Positions 1-6,797 are shown, numbered from the stretch's first letter. The stretch is 19,336 nucleotides of DNA from Thermoplasmatales archaeon SW_10_69_26 (GCA_003009755.1 PXUB01000039.1:1-19336), one strand, 5' to 3'. Notes: generated by a model from the sequence alone, not told the origin. Program-made: numbers and translations.

Positions 1-20
1 GGGAGGTCGTCGTTGCTCAT
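1..20 (-). CDS. 5' end of a leftward gene running off the window
   Basis: An ATG at 18-20 opens a reading frame on the minus strand (MSNDDLP...) that leaves the window after 20 bases. It lies in the same direction as, and downstream of, the 80-aa gene at 155-397, so it would be the next gene of the accessory operon or the first of a new transcript. No good Shine-Dalgarno sequence precedes it. An AT-richer patch at about 74-82 (minus-strand TCTCAATAG) could be a TATA element. Nothing can be said about its product. Confidence 0.4.
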
Positions 21-106
21 GCCTGGGGATGGGGGCCTTGGCGGGAGGCGTTGTCCGCGAACGGTTCGATGTCTATTGAGAGGGCGCGTTCAGCACCCTC
101 TTGATA

Positions 107-124
107 CTCTCTCTCTCTCTCTCT
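107..124. repeat. (CT)9 dinucleotide microsatellite
   Basis: Nine uninterrupted CT units lie in the gap between the 80-aa gene and the next leftward gene. On the transcribed strand this is a GA tract. It abuts the first copy of an intergenic direct repeat, whose second copy (411-443) carries only three CT units before its TTG, so the tract probably expanded in one copy. Confidence 0.9.
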
Positions 125-150
125 TGGGTTTTTCGGAGGCTCAGCCGGGT
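118..150 (-). repeat. Intergenic direct repeat, copy A
   Basis: This 33-nt stretch matches 411-443 at 28 of 33 positions. Both copies sit immediately downstream of a stop codon on the minus strand. The shared core, read on the plus strand, is TTTTCGG followed by a CTCAGC block. Repetition after two successive genes suggests either a duplicated gene-gap unit or a functional reinitiation or processing signal. Confidence 0.7.
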
Positions 151-154
151 CAGG

Positions 155-397
155 TCAGACTTGGATTTGTCCCTTGCCGGAGACGGGGTCGCCGTTGTAG
201 TCCAGGACTTCTTTGACGCTGGCCCAGCCGCCGGAGCCATAGGTGGCAAGCGTCCCGTCCCAGTTGATCTCGGCGTCCTTTCCGGGTCCGTTGAAGAGGA
301 GCTCGACGGAGTTGGGGCGGCTGCCTGTGCCTTCAAAGACGACGGTGCCGACCCGGTCGCCCCGGTAAACCAGGGGTACTTCTTCTGTGCCTGCCAT
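155..397 (-). CDS. Hypothetical 80-aa protein of the accessory operon
   Basis: I do not recognise this family. The 80-aa product is soluble, without Cys or membrane segments, and looks beta-rich (alternating stretches around VVFEGTGS, VELLFNG and INWDGTLATYG). The ATG start is strongly supported by a GGAGGGGGT Shine-Dalgarno sequence immediately upstream (398-406), one of the best ribosome-binding sites in the window. It is the last complete gene of the leftward operon, after the 56-aa gene, and is separated from it by a 36-nt gap containing copy B of an intergenic repeat. Its place downstream of a packaging-type ATPase would fit a small structural or accessory protein of a virus, but that is only inference from position. 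Confidence 0.7.
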   Translation of the reverse strand: MAGTEEVPLVYRGDRVGTVVFEGTGSRPNSVELLFNGPGKDAEINWDGTLATYGSGGWASVKEVLDYNGDPVSGKGQIQV

Positions 398-410
398 ACC
401 CCCTCCAGCC

Positions 411-443
411 TCTCTCTTGAGCTTTTCGGGGCCTCAGCGGGGT
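411..443 (-). repeat. Intergenic direct repeat, copy B
   Basis: Second copy of the 33-nt repeat at 118-150 (28/33 identical). The stop codon of the 56-aa gene (434-436) lies inside this copy. The equivalent TGA is also present in copy A but is not used there, because the 80-aa gene stops 12 nt earlier. Confidence 0.7.
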
Positions 444-604
444 GGGTCGACGGGGATGAGGGGGCCCTCGAGGGCGGTGCGGTCGGTGTAGCCGGCGCCC
501 GTCTCGTCCTCGAGCAGGAGGACTCTCCAGCCCTCTTGGACCTTGACGAACGTTCCCAGGTCGGTGCTCCAGTAGTAGCCGGGCTCGGCGTCCGAGGGAT
601 CCAT
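434..604 (-). CDS. Hypothetical 56-aa protein
   Basis: A short open frame starting with ATG at 602-604 and ending with TGA at 434-436. It encodes a 56-aa acidic protein beginning MDPSDAEPGYYWSTDLG and ending PVDPPR. Third codon positions are almost all G or C, as in neighbouring genes, which supports real coding. It starts 21 nt after the ATPase stop and is followed by the 80-aa gene, so it fills what would otherwise be an empty gap in a tightly packed operon. The pattern of aromatic residues and short strands suggests a small beta fold. The family is not recognised. Confidence 0.65.
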   Translation of the reverse strand: MDPSDAEPGYYWSTDLGTFVKVQEGWRVLLLEDETGAGYTDRTALEGPLIPVDPPR

Positions 605-625
605 GCCCGACCGAGAGGCGGGCCG

Positions 626-1258
626 CTACTTAGGCGGTTGGAGCGGGAAGGGCTCGCGCCAGGTGAGGTCCCCAGCGTGGGCGTGCAAGTAGTGATGCTC
701 GGGCAGACGGTCGGCCAGATGCATCTGTGGGGTGCTGGCGATCTCGGCGAGGTCCTCGGCGTCGTCGCTGGGCAGCCGCCAGGCCAGGACGTGGTCCGCC
801 CGTCGGCAAATCTTGGGAATCTCGTTGCTGCGGTGGATCTCGACCAGTAGGCTGGTGTCCTGCTTGTGGGCGGTCCGCCACAGGGTCGACACGTTGTCCG
901 GGGTCGCCGAGGGACTGGTCCCAGGTACCGCCCGGCTAAACTCGAGCAGGACCACCGCGAGGCCGGGGGCGAGGTTTTCGAGGGCGAGGCCGGCGACGTC
1001 GTCGAGCTGGTCGTAGCCGACGTGCAGCGAGACGCAGGGAGTGTCGACGTCGGCGAGGGCGTCGAGGCTGCGGATCTGGGTCCAGCGTTGGGGCTGCATC
1101 GTGGGCGGCGGGTCGGCTGGGTCGAGCTCGCCTTCGGGGTCGTGGACGATGGCCCGGCGGTGCAGCTCAGCAAGAAAGCAAAGCCCGGTCGTTTTCCCCT
1201 GCTCGAAGTCGCCGGCGGCAAGCACCTTGTCCCCGGGCTCGAGCTGCTGGCCGGTCAT
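626..1258 (-). CDS. P-loop ATPase, HerA/Zot-like (candidate DNA-packaging ATPase)
   Basis: A 210-aa single-domain NTPase. Residues 16-23 (GDFEQGKT) form a Walker A motif. A hydrophobic strand ending in an acidic residue (AVVLLEF, 101-107) is the likely Walker B. The strand at about 136-142 (SLLVEIH), followed by SNEIPKICRRADHVLAWRL (144-162), resembles the sensor segment of HerA/FtsK/Zot-type motors, where an IP..R.A.H stretch precedes a strand. The start is the ATG at 1258, whose ATGA overlap with the upstream zinc-ribbon gene means translational coupling; longer upstream starts lie inside that gene. Small ATPases of this class drive genome packaging in tailless dsDNA viruses or virion extrusion in filamentous phages, and pleolipoviruses also carry a conserved NTPase. 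No membrane segment is seen. The P-loop ATPase call is firm; the packaging role is inferred. Confidence 0.75.
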   Translation of the reverse strand: MTGQQLEPGDKVLAAGDFEQGKTTGLCFLAELHRRAIVHDPEGELDPADPPPTMQPQRWTQIRSLDALADVDTPCVSLHVGYDQLDDVAGLALENLAPGLAVVLLEFSRAVPGTSPSATPDNVSTLWRTAHKQDTSLLVEIHRSNEIPKICRRADHVLAWRLPSDDAEDLAEIASTPQMHLADRLPEHHYLHAHAGDLTWREPFPLQPPK

Positions 1259-1467
1259 AGCACCCCCAGGGTCTTGGCTTGGCTCAGGAGGTTCTCGAGG
1301 TCCTCGAGGCACCGACGCTCGCCGATGGGGACCGCCGCCTCTACGCTGCATCCGTCGCCGCAGGTAATGCAGGTGAGGCTTGCCAAGTGAGGAGACTGTT
1401 TGGCAGATTGGTCGGCGTAGAGATGCCCCTCGGGGCAGGTCCAGAGGCGGAGGTAGACCTCAGTCAC
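1255..1467 (-). CDS. Zinc-ribbon miniprotein (70 aa)
   Basis: The product is 70 aa from a GTG start at 1467. That start overlaps the previous gene's stop as GTGA, and this gene's own TGA overlaps the ATPase start as ATGA, so it is coupled on both sides. Cys11, His15, Cys33, Cys36 and Cys40 (CPEGH ... CITCGDGC) form a treble-clef or ribbon-like metal site. A longer frame upstream (to 1575) is Arg/Pro-rich and is a shadow of the neighbouring gene. The function is unknown; such miniproteins are common in archaeal viruses as DNA-binding or adaptor proteins. Close linkage with the ATPase may mean a functional link. Confidence 0.7.
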   Translation of the reverse strand: MTEVYLRLWTCPEGHLYADQSAKQSPHLASLTCITCGDGCSVEAAVPIGERRCLEDLENLLSQAKTLGVL

Positions 1468-1691
1468 CGGTGTTGCCCCCCGCGGCCGCGACGGCGCTGT
1501 TGGCGTTCTTTGAAGCGTTGGGCGGCGGTTTGGACGTCGCCGACGGGGAGGGTGACGCCGTAGCCGCCGCAGCATTTGACGTCGTAGACGATCATCACGC
1601 CGTCTTCTCCGCCGGCTTTGGCGTACTGGCTATCGGGTAGCGGTTCGCCGCACGTCACGCAGTGCTCGGGTTCGGGCGTCTCGTCGGTCAT
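1464..1691 (-). CDS. Cys-containing miniprotein (75 aa), probable zinc knuckle
   Basis: The start is the ATG at 1691 (ATGA overlap with the 288-aa gene) and the stop forms a GTGA overlap with the 70-aa gene. CVTC (11-14) and an adjacent CC pair (40-41) suggest one metal site. The C-terminal third is basic (RFKERQQRRRGRGGQHR), which would suit nucleic-acid binding. Family not recognised. It is the first of two consecutive metal-binding miniproteins leading into the ATPase. Confidence 0.7.
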   Translation of the reverse strand: MTDETPEPEHCVTCGEPLPDSQYAKAGGEDGVMIVYDVKCCGGYGVTLPVGDVQTAAQRFKERQQRRRGRGGQHR

Positions 1692-2554
1692 GCTTTCAGT
1701 TGCTCCTTGAAGCGGGCTTTGCGGGCGTCGAGGTCGGCGTCGTCGGGTTCGGCATCGGGGCCGGCGTGGTCGGTGGGCGTATGGTCTTCGAGGTCGTCCT
1801 CGGTGGCGTCGTCCTGGTCTTGACGGGCGTTTTGGCGGGCTTCGAGGACGCGGGGGCCGAAGACGGCGACGGTGGTGACGGCAGCGCTCACCTCGGCGCC
1901 GTAGTGGGGGAGGTATTTGGCCACGACGGGACTCCAGGCGTCGACCAGGGCGTCTTCTTCCTGTTGGGAGAGGGGTTGGGCGCCGTGGTTCTCGAGGCGG
2001 CCGCTGACGACGCGGACGGTGCTGGTGACAAGCGGGGCGGCCTCGGCGGGATCCATCGCCGGCGGCTCGTCGTCAAGGCCGCCGCGGGAGGTCTCCTTTT
2101 CGGGGGCGGTCTCCTGGTCCTCGTCCGTGGCCTCGGGGGCATCGCGTCGGGGCTTGGGGCGGTCGTCTCCGCCGGGGAGGCTCCAGGTGGTGGCCTGGGG
2201 CTTGTCGACCTGGGCGGTGGCGGGCTCCTGGTCGCGGAGGTCCTCGAGGTTGCGTCCCCCAGCCTCGGGCCCAGGCTCGGCCTCGGCCTCGGATTCGTGC
2301 TGGGGATCGGGCTCGGTTGGGGCCTCGTCGGCGTCGGGATCGTCGGTGCTGGGGGTCCAGCCGTCGTCGGCGGCCTCGAGCTTGGTTTTGTGCTTCTCGC
2401 GGACGTGGTTGGCCATCGGACCGGCGGGGGCCTGTTTCTCACATATTTGGCATTTGTAGCGGGTTTGCCAGGGCGGGGCGTCGTCGCCCTTGTCATCGAC
2501 CCGGTTGGCGAGGTCTTTCCATCCCATCCAGCCCAGCCATGCCAACCCAGACAC
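1688..2554 (-). CDS. C2H2 zinc-finger protein with acidic linker and helical C-terminal domain
   Basis: The 288-aa product starts at GTG 2554, six nt after the methyltransferase stop; ATG 2527 is an alternative. Residues 35-55 hold a classical C2H2 finger (C35-x2-C38-x11-H50-x4-H55) after a Trp-rich N-terminus. Residues about 60-165 are low-complexity and very rich in Asp, Glu and Pro. Residues about 168-235 look like a compact helical domain (LSQQEEDALVDAWSPVVAKY followed by an alternating hydrophobic segment ending GPRVLEAR). The tail is again acidic. The layout suggests a DNA-binding adaptor with a flexible linker. I do not recognise the C-terminal domain. Its place between the modification enzymes and the ATPase would allow a role in regulation or genome recognition, which is speculative. 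Confidence 0.75.
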   Translation of the reverse strand: MSGLAWLGWMGWKDLANRVDDKGDDAPPWQTRYKCQICEKQAPAGPMANHVREKHKTKLEAADDGWTPSTDDPDADEAPTEPDPQHESEAEAEPGPEAGGRNLEDLRDQEPATAQVDKPQATTWSLPGGDDRPKPRRDAPEATDEDQETAPEKETSRGGLDDEPPAMDPAEAAPLVTSTVRVVSGRLENHGAQPLSQQEEDALVDAWSPVVAKYLPHYGAEVSAAVTTVAVFGPRVLEARQNARQDQDDATEDDLEDHTPTDHAGPDAEPDDADLDARKARFKEQLKA

Positions 2555-2560
2555 AAGTAA

Positions 2561-3427
2561 CTACCCGTCTGTGAGTTCCAAGGTCGGGATTTGGCGGCGG
2601 AGTTGGCGGGCGACGGCGCGGCCCATGGCGAGGGGGACGCTGTCGCCGATGGCTGCCGCGGTGGCGGTCTTGGTCTCGGGGAAGGTCCATTTGTCGGGGT
2701 CCATCCCGTGCAGGCGGGCCATGTCATCGGTGTCCAGCCATCGGATGCTGCTCCGGTTGGCCTCGTCCCAGAGCAGGAATCCGTTGACGGATTTGCTGGT
2801 GAGGGTGTAGCCGGGTTCGTGGCCAGGCAGGACGGGCAGGCGGTTTCGGTCCCGATACGCGGCTTGTTGCTGGAAGTCGGCCATGAGGTTCTCATCGCCG
2901 GGGAGGGCTTCGGCCCAGCCGTTGATGGGTTCGAGGCGTTGGCCGTCGAGGCGGGCCTGGCCGGGGTCGCCGTGGGTCCGAGGGGGGGGGTTGTGGAGGC
3001 CTTTGAAGCCGCGTTCGCGGATCGTGTAGCCGCCGACGTCGCAGTCGCGGACCTTGGTGACGTTGTCGATGCCTTGCCAGCCGAGCATGACGTTCTCGAG
3101 CGCGGTGGCTGCGGGGTCGTAGGCGTCGACGAGGTCGAGCACCGCATCGCGGAGGCTGGTGTCGTGCTCGGCGTTGTTGTTGGCTTGGCTGTAGGTTTGG
3201 CAGGGGATGCCGCCGATGACGACGGTTTGGTTGGGGGGCGAGTAAGCGGCGAGGTCGGCGGCGTCCAGGTCGGTGACGTCGGCGACGTTGCAGGTGGCGT
3301 CGGTGTTTTGCTCGTAGCAGCTGGCCCGTTTGTCGTCGAGTTCCCAGGCGGCCATGACGTCGAAGCCTTCGAGCTCGAAGGCCCGGCCGAGGACCCCGAT
3401 ACCGCCGCACAGATCTAGGACGTTCAC
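2561..3427 (-). CDS. DNA (cytosine-5) methyltransferase
   Basis: The 288-aa product has the C5-methylase motifs in order: motif I DLCGGIG (5-11, SAM binding), motif IV GIPCQTYSQ with catalytic Cys76, motif VI ENV (111-113), the recognition-domain region, motif IX-like RWLDTDDMARLHGMDPD (229-245) and motif X IGDSVPLAMG (260-269). It would transfer a methyl group from SAM to cytosine C5 in a specific DNA sequence. The start is GTG 3427, overlapping the PP-loop gene's stop as GTGA; a frame extending to 3478 lacks family similarity. At under 300 aa it is at the small end of the family. No restriction endonuclease is adjacent, so it is probably a solitary methylase protecting the element's DNA or marking it during replication. 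The target sequence cannot be predicted. Confidence 0.93.
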   Translation of the reverse strand: MNVLDLCGGIGVLGRAFELEGFDVMAAWELDDKRASCYEQNTDATCNVADVTDLDAADLAAYSPPNQTVVIGGIPCQTYSQANNNAEHDTSLRDAVLDLVDAYDPAATALENVMLGWQGIDNVTKVRDCDVGGYTIRERGFKGLHNPPPRTHGDPGQARLDGQRLEPINGWAEALPGDENLMADFQQQAAYRDRNRLPVLPGHEPGYTLTSKSVNGFLLWDEANRSSIRWLDTDDMARLHGMDPDKWTFPETKTATAAAIGDSVPLAMGRAVARQLRRQIPTLELTDG

Positions 3428-4245
3428 AAGGGACCTCCCTCGGTCCTCGGAGTCGTCCCGTTTCCGCAGGTGGAGCAAAGCATCGCCTGGCTGGGATCGA
3501 GCTCGGCGCGGACGGCCCGGCGCTCGGACTCGGTCATCCCGCCCCAGGCCCAGAGGAGGCGGTGGGCCTGGTCGACGTCGTCGGCGAGCTCGTCCTCGAC
3601 GAGCCCCTCGAGGTTCTCGAGCCAGTCGGCGTGTTCGTCCTCGCCGGCGGCGCGGAGATCGAGGAGCTCAGCCGGGCTCCCGTAGAAGCCGCAGAAGCAG
3701 TCGCCGGAGCGGCCAAGGTCGGCCCACAGGGGGTTTTCGGGGAGGTCGTTCTCGGCGATGTGTTCGCAGACCTGGTTCTTCGTCCACTCAGCGAGGGGCG
3801 CGACCCAGGTCCAGCGGTCGGCCTCTTGGACGGGCGTCACGCGACCCATGCGGTTGCGGCTCTCCCGACGCCGGACGCCGGTCCACAGGTGGAGCCCTTC
3901 ACCCTGGCCCCGGCCGCCGACGGTGGTAGCGAGGCGTTCGAGTGGCCTCTCCTTGAGGCGACGGTAGAGGACAGGGTGGTCTCGGGGGCCGGGGAAGCCG
4001 TGCGTGGTGACGATCTCCGCGTAGCTCTCCCGCGTTCGGAGGGTCCAGAGGTGGGCGTCGAGCTCGTCGGCCAGGTCTTCGACGTATTGGCGGTTGCTCT
4101 CGAGGCCGGTGCCGGTGTCGAGGTAGACGAGGAGGCCGACGCCGTGCTCAGTGACAGCGACGTGGGCCGCGGCGGTGCTGTCCATCCCGCCGCTGACAAG
4201 GGCGACGTGGGTCTCGCCATGCGACGGCTCGGGTAGGTCAGCCAA
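3424..4245 (-). CDS. PP-loop ATPase, phosphoadenosine phosphosulfate reductase-like
   Basis: The 273-aa product carries the PP-loop SGGMDST (18-24), which adenylates substrates in the PAPS reductase / QueC / DndC superfamily. Other family-like blocks are YLDTGTGLES (41-50), LWTGVRRRES (120-129) and GRSGDCFCGFYGSPAEL (178-194). Cys160, Cys183, Cys185, Cys257 and Cys260 could hold a metal or Fe-S cluster. TTG 4245 is the likely start, overlapping the HAD gene by 8 nt, and the gene's TGA overlaps the methyltransferase GTG. Viral and plasmid members of this family are common but mostly uncharacterised. Possible roles are sulfur chemistry on DNA (DndC-like) or base modification. The adjacent DNA methylase favours a DNA-modification role, but no cysteine desulfurase or other Dnd/Ssp partner is in the window. 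Confidence 0.8.
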   Translation of the reverse strand: MADLPEPSHGETHVALVSGGMDSTAAAHVAVTEHGVGLLVYLDTGTGLESNRQYVEDLADELDAHLWTLRTRESYAEIVTTHGFPGPRDHPVLYRRLKERPLERLATTVGGRGQGEGLHLWTGVRRRESRNRMGRVTPVQEADRWTWVAPLAEWTKNQVCEHIAENDLPENPLWADLGRSGDCFCGFYGSPAELLDLRAAGEDEHADWLENLEGLVEDELADDVDQAHRLLWAWGGMTESERRAVRAELDPSQAMLCSTCGNGTTPRTEGGPL

Positions 4246-4696
4246 GGCCGGGAGCCTCCTCGAGCTCGTCGGTGATGTCGGCGCCGGCGAGCAGGCGCCA
4301 GGTCCTCGCGAAGATGAAGCGAGCGCCGGCCTGGCTGGCGGCTTTCAAGTCGTAGAGACGGTCGCCGATGTAGACGTCGGCGCCGATCTTCGCGAGGACC
4401 TCGGCCTTCCACGCTCGAGCATCTTCGATGCCCTCCCACGGCTCCGGCTGGAAGTGGACGTCTTCGAGCGGGGGGGTATTCACGTTAGCGAGCTGGTGGG
4501 TCGTCGCACCGGCAAGCCGGGTGGTGCGGGCGGTGACGATGTGGACGTAACAGCGGTGCGCGATGCGGGATAAGAGATTCATCGACGGCCTGTGCGGTCT
4601 TGTCGAGGCCCGGACGCTGACGGGATCGGTGAAGTCGGCGTCCTCTTCTCCGGTGAACAGGGTCCCGTCGAGGTCGACGGCGAGCGTGTTCAACAC
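4238..4696 (-). CDS. HAD-superfamily hydrolase (phosphatase)
   Basis: The 152-aa product has the HAD signatures: motif I VDLDGTLF with Asp8 as nucleophile and Asp10, motif II HIVTART (Thr55), a Lys near 97 for motif III, and motif IV IGDRLYDLKAA (Asp112, Asp116). It contains only a small cap region and resembles 5'-nucleotidase-type HADs, so a nucleotide or other small phosphate is a plausible substrate. GTG 4696, preceded by GAGGGGGGT, is preferred; the much longer frame upstream overlaps other genes and is Arg/Pro-rich noise. It overlaps the Cys-rich miniprotein gene by 7 nt and the PP-loop gene by 8 nt. Together with those genes it may form a nucleotide or DNA-modification module. Confidence 0.85.
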   Translation of the reverse strand: MLNTLAVDLDGTLFTGEEDADFTDPVSVRASTRPHRPSMNLLSRIAHRCYVHIVTARTTRLAGATTHQLANVNTPPLEDVHFQPEPWEGIEDARAWKAEVLAKIGADVYIGDRLYDLKAASQAGARFIFARTWRLLAGADITDELEEAPGLG

Positions 4697-4881
4697 GGAC
4701 CCCCCTCGGTGGCGTGGTCGCCGTATCGGCACCAAACGCAGAGGCGGTTGCAGAAGTACGTGTGGAGCTCGCAGCCGGGCTCGCACTCCTCGCAGGGGCA
4801 CGGGTCTTTGGGTCGGCCGCTTTCGAGGGCCACCGCCTCGTAAAGGTCGGTGACGGCCTCGCAGGAGTTCGGACGGCTCAT
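4690..4881 (-). CDS. Cys-rich metal-binding miniprotein (63 aa)
   Basis: This 63-aa protein contains nine cysteines (7, 28, 30, 33, 37, 44, 48, 51, 63) and His40, most of them packed into residues 28-51. This is enough for two zinc sites or an Fe-S cluster. The ATG at 4881 overlaps the upstream stop as ATGA, and its stop lies inside the HAD gene's start region. The family is not recognised. The density of ligands and the tight coupling to the HAD and PP-loop enzymes make a metal-trafficking, electron-transfer or DNA-binding role possible. Confidence 0.7.
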   Translation of the reverse strand: MSRPNSCEAVTDLYEAVALESGRPKDPCPCEECEPGCELHTYFCNRLCVWCRYGDHATEGGPC

Positions 4882-5105
4882 GTTGGCCCTCCCTCATCAG
4901 GGAGCAGGTCGCGGGGCGTGGGGCCATAGCAGCCCAGGGGTACGCGGTCGTGCCAGACCGCGCAGTCGGCGATGTAGCTTTGGATGAGGTGGCCTTGCTC
5001 GAGATCCTGGGCCTCGAGGACGTCAGGGCCGTCCAGGTCGAGGAGCAGGGCGCCGGGGTCGCCTATGGGTTCGTCTGGCATCGGGTCGTGGCTGTCGCTA
5101 TTCAT
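4878..5105 (-). CDS. Hypothetical acidic 75-aa protein
   Basis: The start is the ATG at 5105, overlapping the stop of the replication-initiator gene by 8 nt; the TGA at 4878 overlaps the next ATG as ATGA. The sequence is Asp/Glu/Pro-rich at both ends with a central segment (LIQSYIADCAVWHDRVPLGCYG) that probably folds. There are two Cys residues. It has no recognisable family. Placement directly after the candidate initiator suggests a replication accessory factor or small regulator, an inference from position only. Confidence 0.65.
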   Translation of the reverse strand: MNSDSHDPMPDEPIGDPGALLLDLDGPDVLEAQDLEQGHLIQSYIADCAVWHDRVPLGCYGPTPRDLLPDEGGPT

Positions 5106-6750
5106 CGTTGTCCTCCTGTCGTTTGATCTCGTGGTCGCGCATCCGCCAGCTGATCGCGTCGTGGCGGAGGCGGTCGGTGTCGGCCGCGTCGATCAGCCGG
5201 CCGCGGCGGACGCTGGGCTCGACGTCGACGGGGTCGCGGTCCTCCTCGGCGGGATCGTGGCCCAGGCTAGCCTGGGCGTCCTCGCTGGCTCCGTCCCCGA
5301 TGGCCTGCTCGCACAGGCGAGCGACGTCGGTGCGGTTGAGGCCGCCGTGCTCCTCGAGCTGCTGCCCGCAGCGGGTGCACATCTCGGCCTCCGGCAGGGT
5401 TACGTAGGTGGCCAGTCGGTCGCGGGCCCGCCATTCGAGCCCGCGCATGTTCTCCGGCGTCGGGGGGTCCAGCCCGTCGCCGCCGGCCGCCTCGTGGACC
5501 AGGGCGCTGGCTATGTCCTCGCGGACGAACGCGAGCCAGCCGGTGTCTTCGAGCTGGCCCCAGAGGTTCTCGCCGGCGTCGGGGTCGGGGACGCCGAGCT
5601 CGTCGGCGAACGCCTGCCAACCGCGGTGGCCGAGCTCGCCGTACCAGCGGCTCATCTGCCAGTTCTCCGGCGTTAGGGCCTGGACGGTCAGGACGCCGGC
5701 GGTGAACTCGTCGAGGGGGACGGTTTGGGTGTCGTGGTCGAGGTCGTCGCGGTCCTCGACGTCGAGCCGGACCCAATCCTGGCCGACGCTCAGGAGGCGC
5801 CGGTTGACGTCCTCGAGGTGGGGCCGCGTGTTGTACTTGGCTCCGTGGCTGAGTTTCGCCAGGTCCTCGCGGTCCCGGACCCACAAGGGCCGGTAGCGGA
5901 GGTTCTGGGTGCCCTCGAGGTCGCGGCCGCTCCAGTCCTCGAGGAGGTCCTTCCAGAGCTCGCGCATCTCGTCGAGCTCGCTCGTGGGCCGGTACAGCGG
6001 GCGCTGGCTGCCCGGCTCGCGCTCGAGGGCCCGCAACTCGCCGTGCTGATTACGGTAAACGGCCGGCGCCCAGACGTGCAGGTGGGGCCGGATCTGGTGG
6101 GGGAGGCTGCTGCTCGTCCGGTGGATCGAGACCCATGCCCCGACGGGCTCGCCCGGCAGGCCCATCAGCCGCCAGGCGTGCTCGAGGAAGGTCTCGCCGA
6201 GCCGGGCGAAGTCCCCGCCGCCTTCGTCCACGATCTCGCCCCAAGCCTCAGCCTCGAGCTCGGGCGGCAACGTGAGCTCGCACCGGATGAGGCCGAGCTC
6301 GCCCCCGCGGCCGCCGACGGCTTTCGCCATCCGCTTGAAACGGTCTCTGGCGGTCGATCCTCGCCCTTGGAAGGCGTTCCAGCTCCGGCCGTGGGGGTCC
6401 CAGCGGTCGCCGCTCAGGTAGGGCCGCCAGGAGGGGTCCTCGTGGCGCTCGCCGTCGCCGGCGTCGGGGCAGGAGACGGCGACGTAGCCCTCGCAGCCGC
6501 CGATCTCGTCGATTCGCTTTTCGTCGGGCAGCCGCGTGGGCAGCTCGCTGAGGACGCCGCGAGGCACGAGCTCGCCCTCGGCCTGCATCCGGTCGTAGGT
6601 GGCCAGGGCCTCCAGCCACGACATGTAGGGGGCCTTGGGCCGGCGCTGCTCCCAGTAATCGAGCACGCCGTCCACGGGAGAGGACTCGTCGGCCACGTCA
6701 TCGAGCAGCCATGCGGGGGCCCGCGCTCCGAACCGATCGGCGGCCGTCAT
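5098..6750 (-). CDS. Candidate HUH rolling-circle replication initiator (Rep)
   Basis: The 550-aa product has motifs in the order expected of HUH endonucleases: a strand LGLIRCELTLP (152-162, motif I position), the metal-binding histidine pair RPHLHVW (His223, His225, motif II), and LSHGAKYNTRPHL (300-312) with Tyr306 as candidate nucleophile (motif III, reminiscent of single-tyrosine Rep and IS91-type YxxR segments). These enzymes nick one DNA strand at the origin and stay linked through tyrosine. The C-terminal part is long and Trp-rich, with a CxxC pair (458-461, MCTRCGQQ) and an acidic end. ATG 6750 is preferred because GGGGGGCCGAG precedes it; an in-frame GTG at 6780 is the alternative. 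It opens the leftward operon, next to a hairpin-rich region that could be its origin. A transposase of IS91 type is a less likely reading. Confidence 0.6.
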   Translation of the reverse strand: MTAADRFGARAPAWLLDDVADESSPVDGVLDYWEQRRPKAPYMSWLEALATYDRMQAEGELVPRGVLSELPTRLPDEKRIDEIGGCEGYVAVSCPDAGDGERHEDPSWRPYLSGDRWDPHGRSWNAFQGRGSTARDRFKRMAKAVGGRGGELGLIRCELTLPPELEAEAWGEIVDEGGGDFARLGETFLEHAWRLMGLPGEPVGAWVSIHRTSSSLPHQIRPHLHVWAPAVYRNQHGELRALEREPGSQRPLYRPTSELDEMRELWKDLLEDWSGRDLEGTQNLRYRPLWVRDREDLAKLSHGAKYNTRPHLEDVNRRLLSVGQDWVRLDVEDRDDLDHDTQTVPLDEFTAGVLTVQALTPENWQMSRWYGELGHRGWQAFADELGVPDPDAGENLWGQLEDTGWLAFVREDIASALVHEAAGGDGLDPPTPENMRGLEWRARDRLATYVTLPEAEMCTRCGQQLEEHGGLNRTDVARLCEQAIGDGASEDAQASLGHDPAEEDRDPVDVEPSVRRGRLIDAADTDRLRHDAISWRMRDHEIKRQEDNDE

Positions 6751-6797
6751 CTCGGCCCCCCGCAGAGACCAAATGCACACGTCTGTACATCAGGGGG

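Noticed and set aside
1700-3418. Long plus-strand Gly/Val-rich open frames.
   Set aside because: They are antisense shadows of the C2H2 protein and the cytosine methylase, whose motifs are clear on the minus strand.
2561-3427. Complete restriction-modification system.
   Set aside because: No neighbouring gene shows an endonuclease motif; the adjacent genes have HAD, PP-loop and zinc-finger features, so the methylase is treated as solitary.
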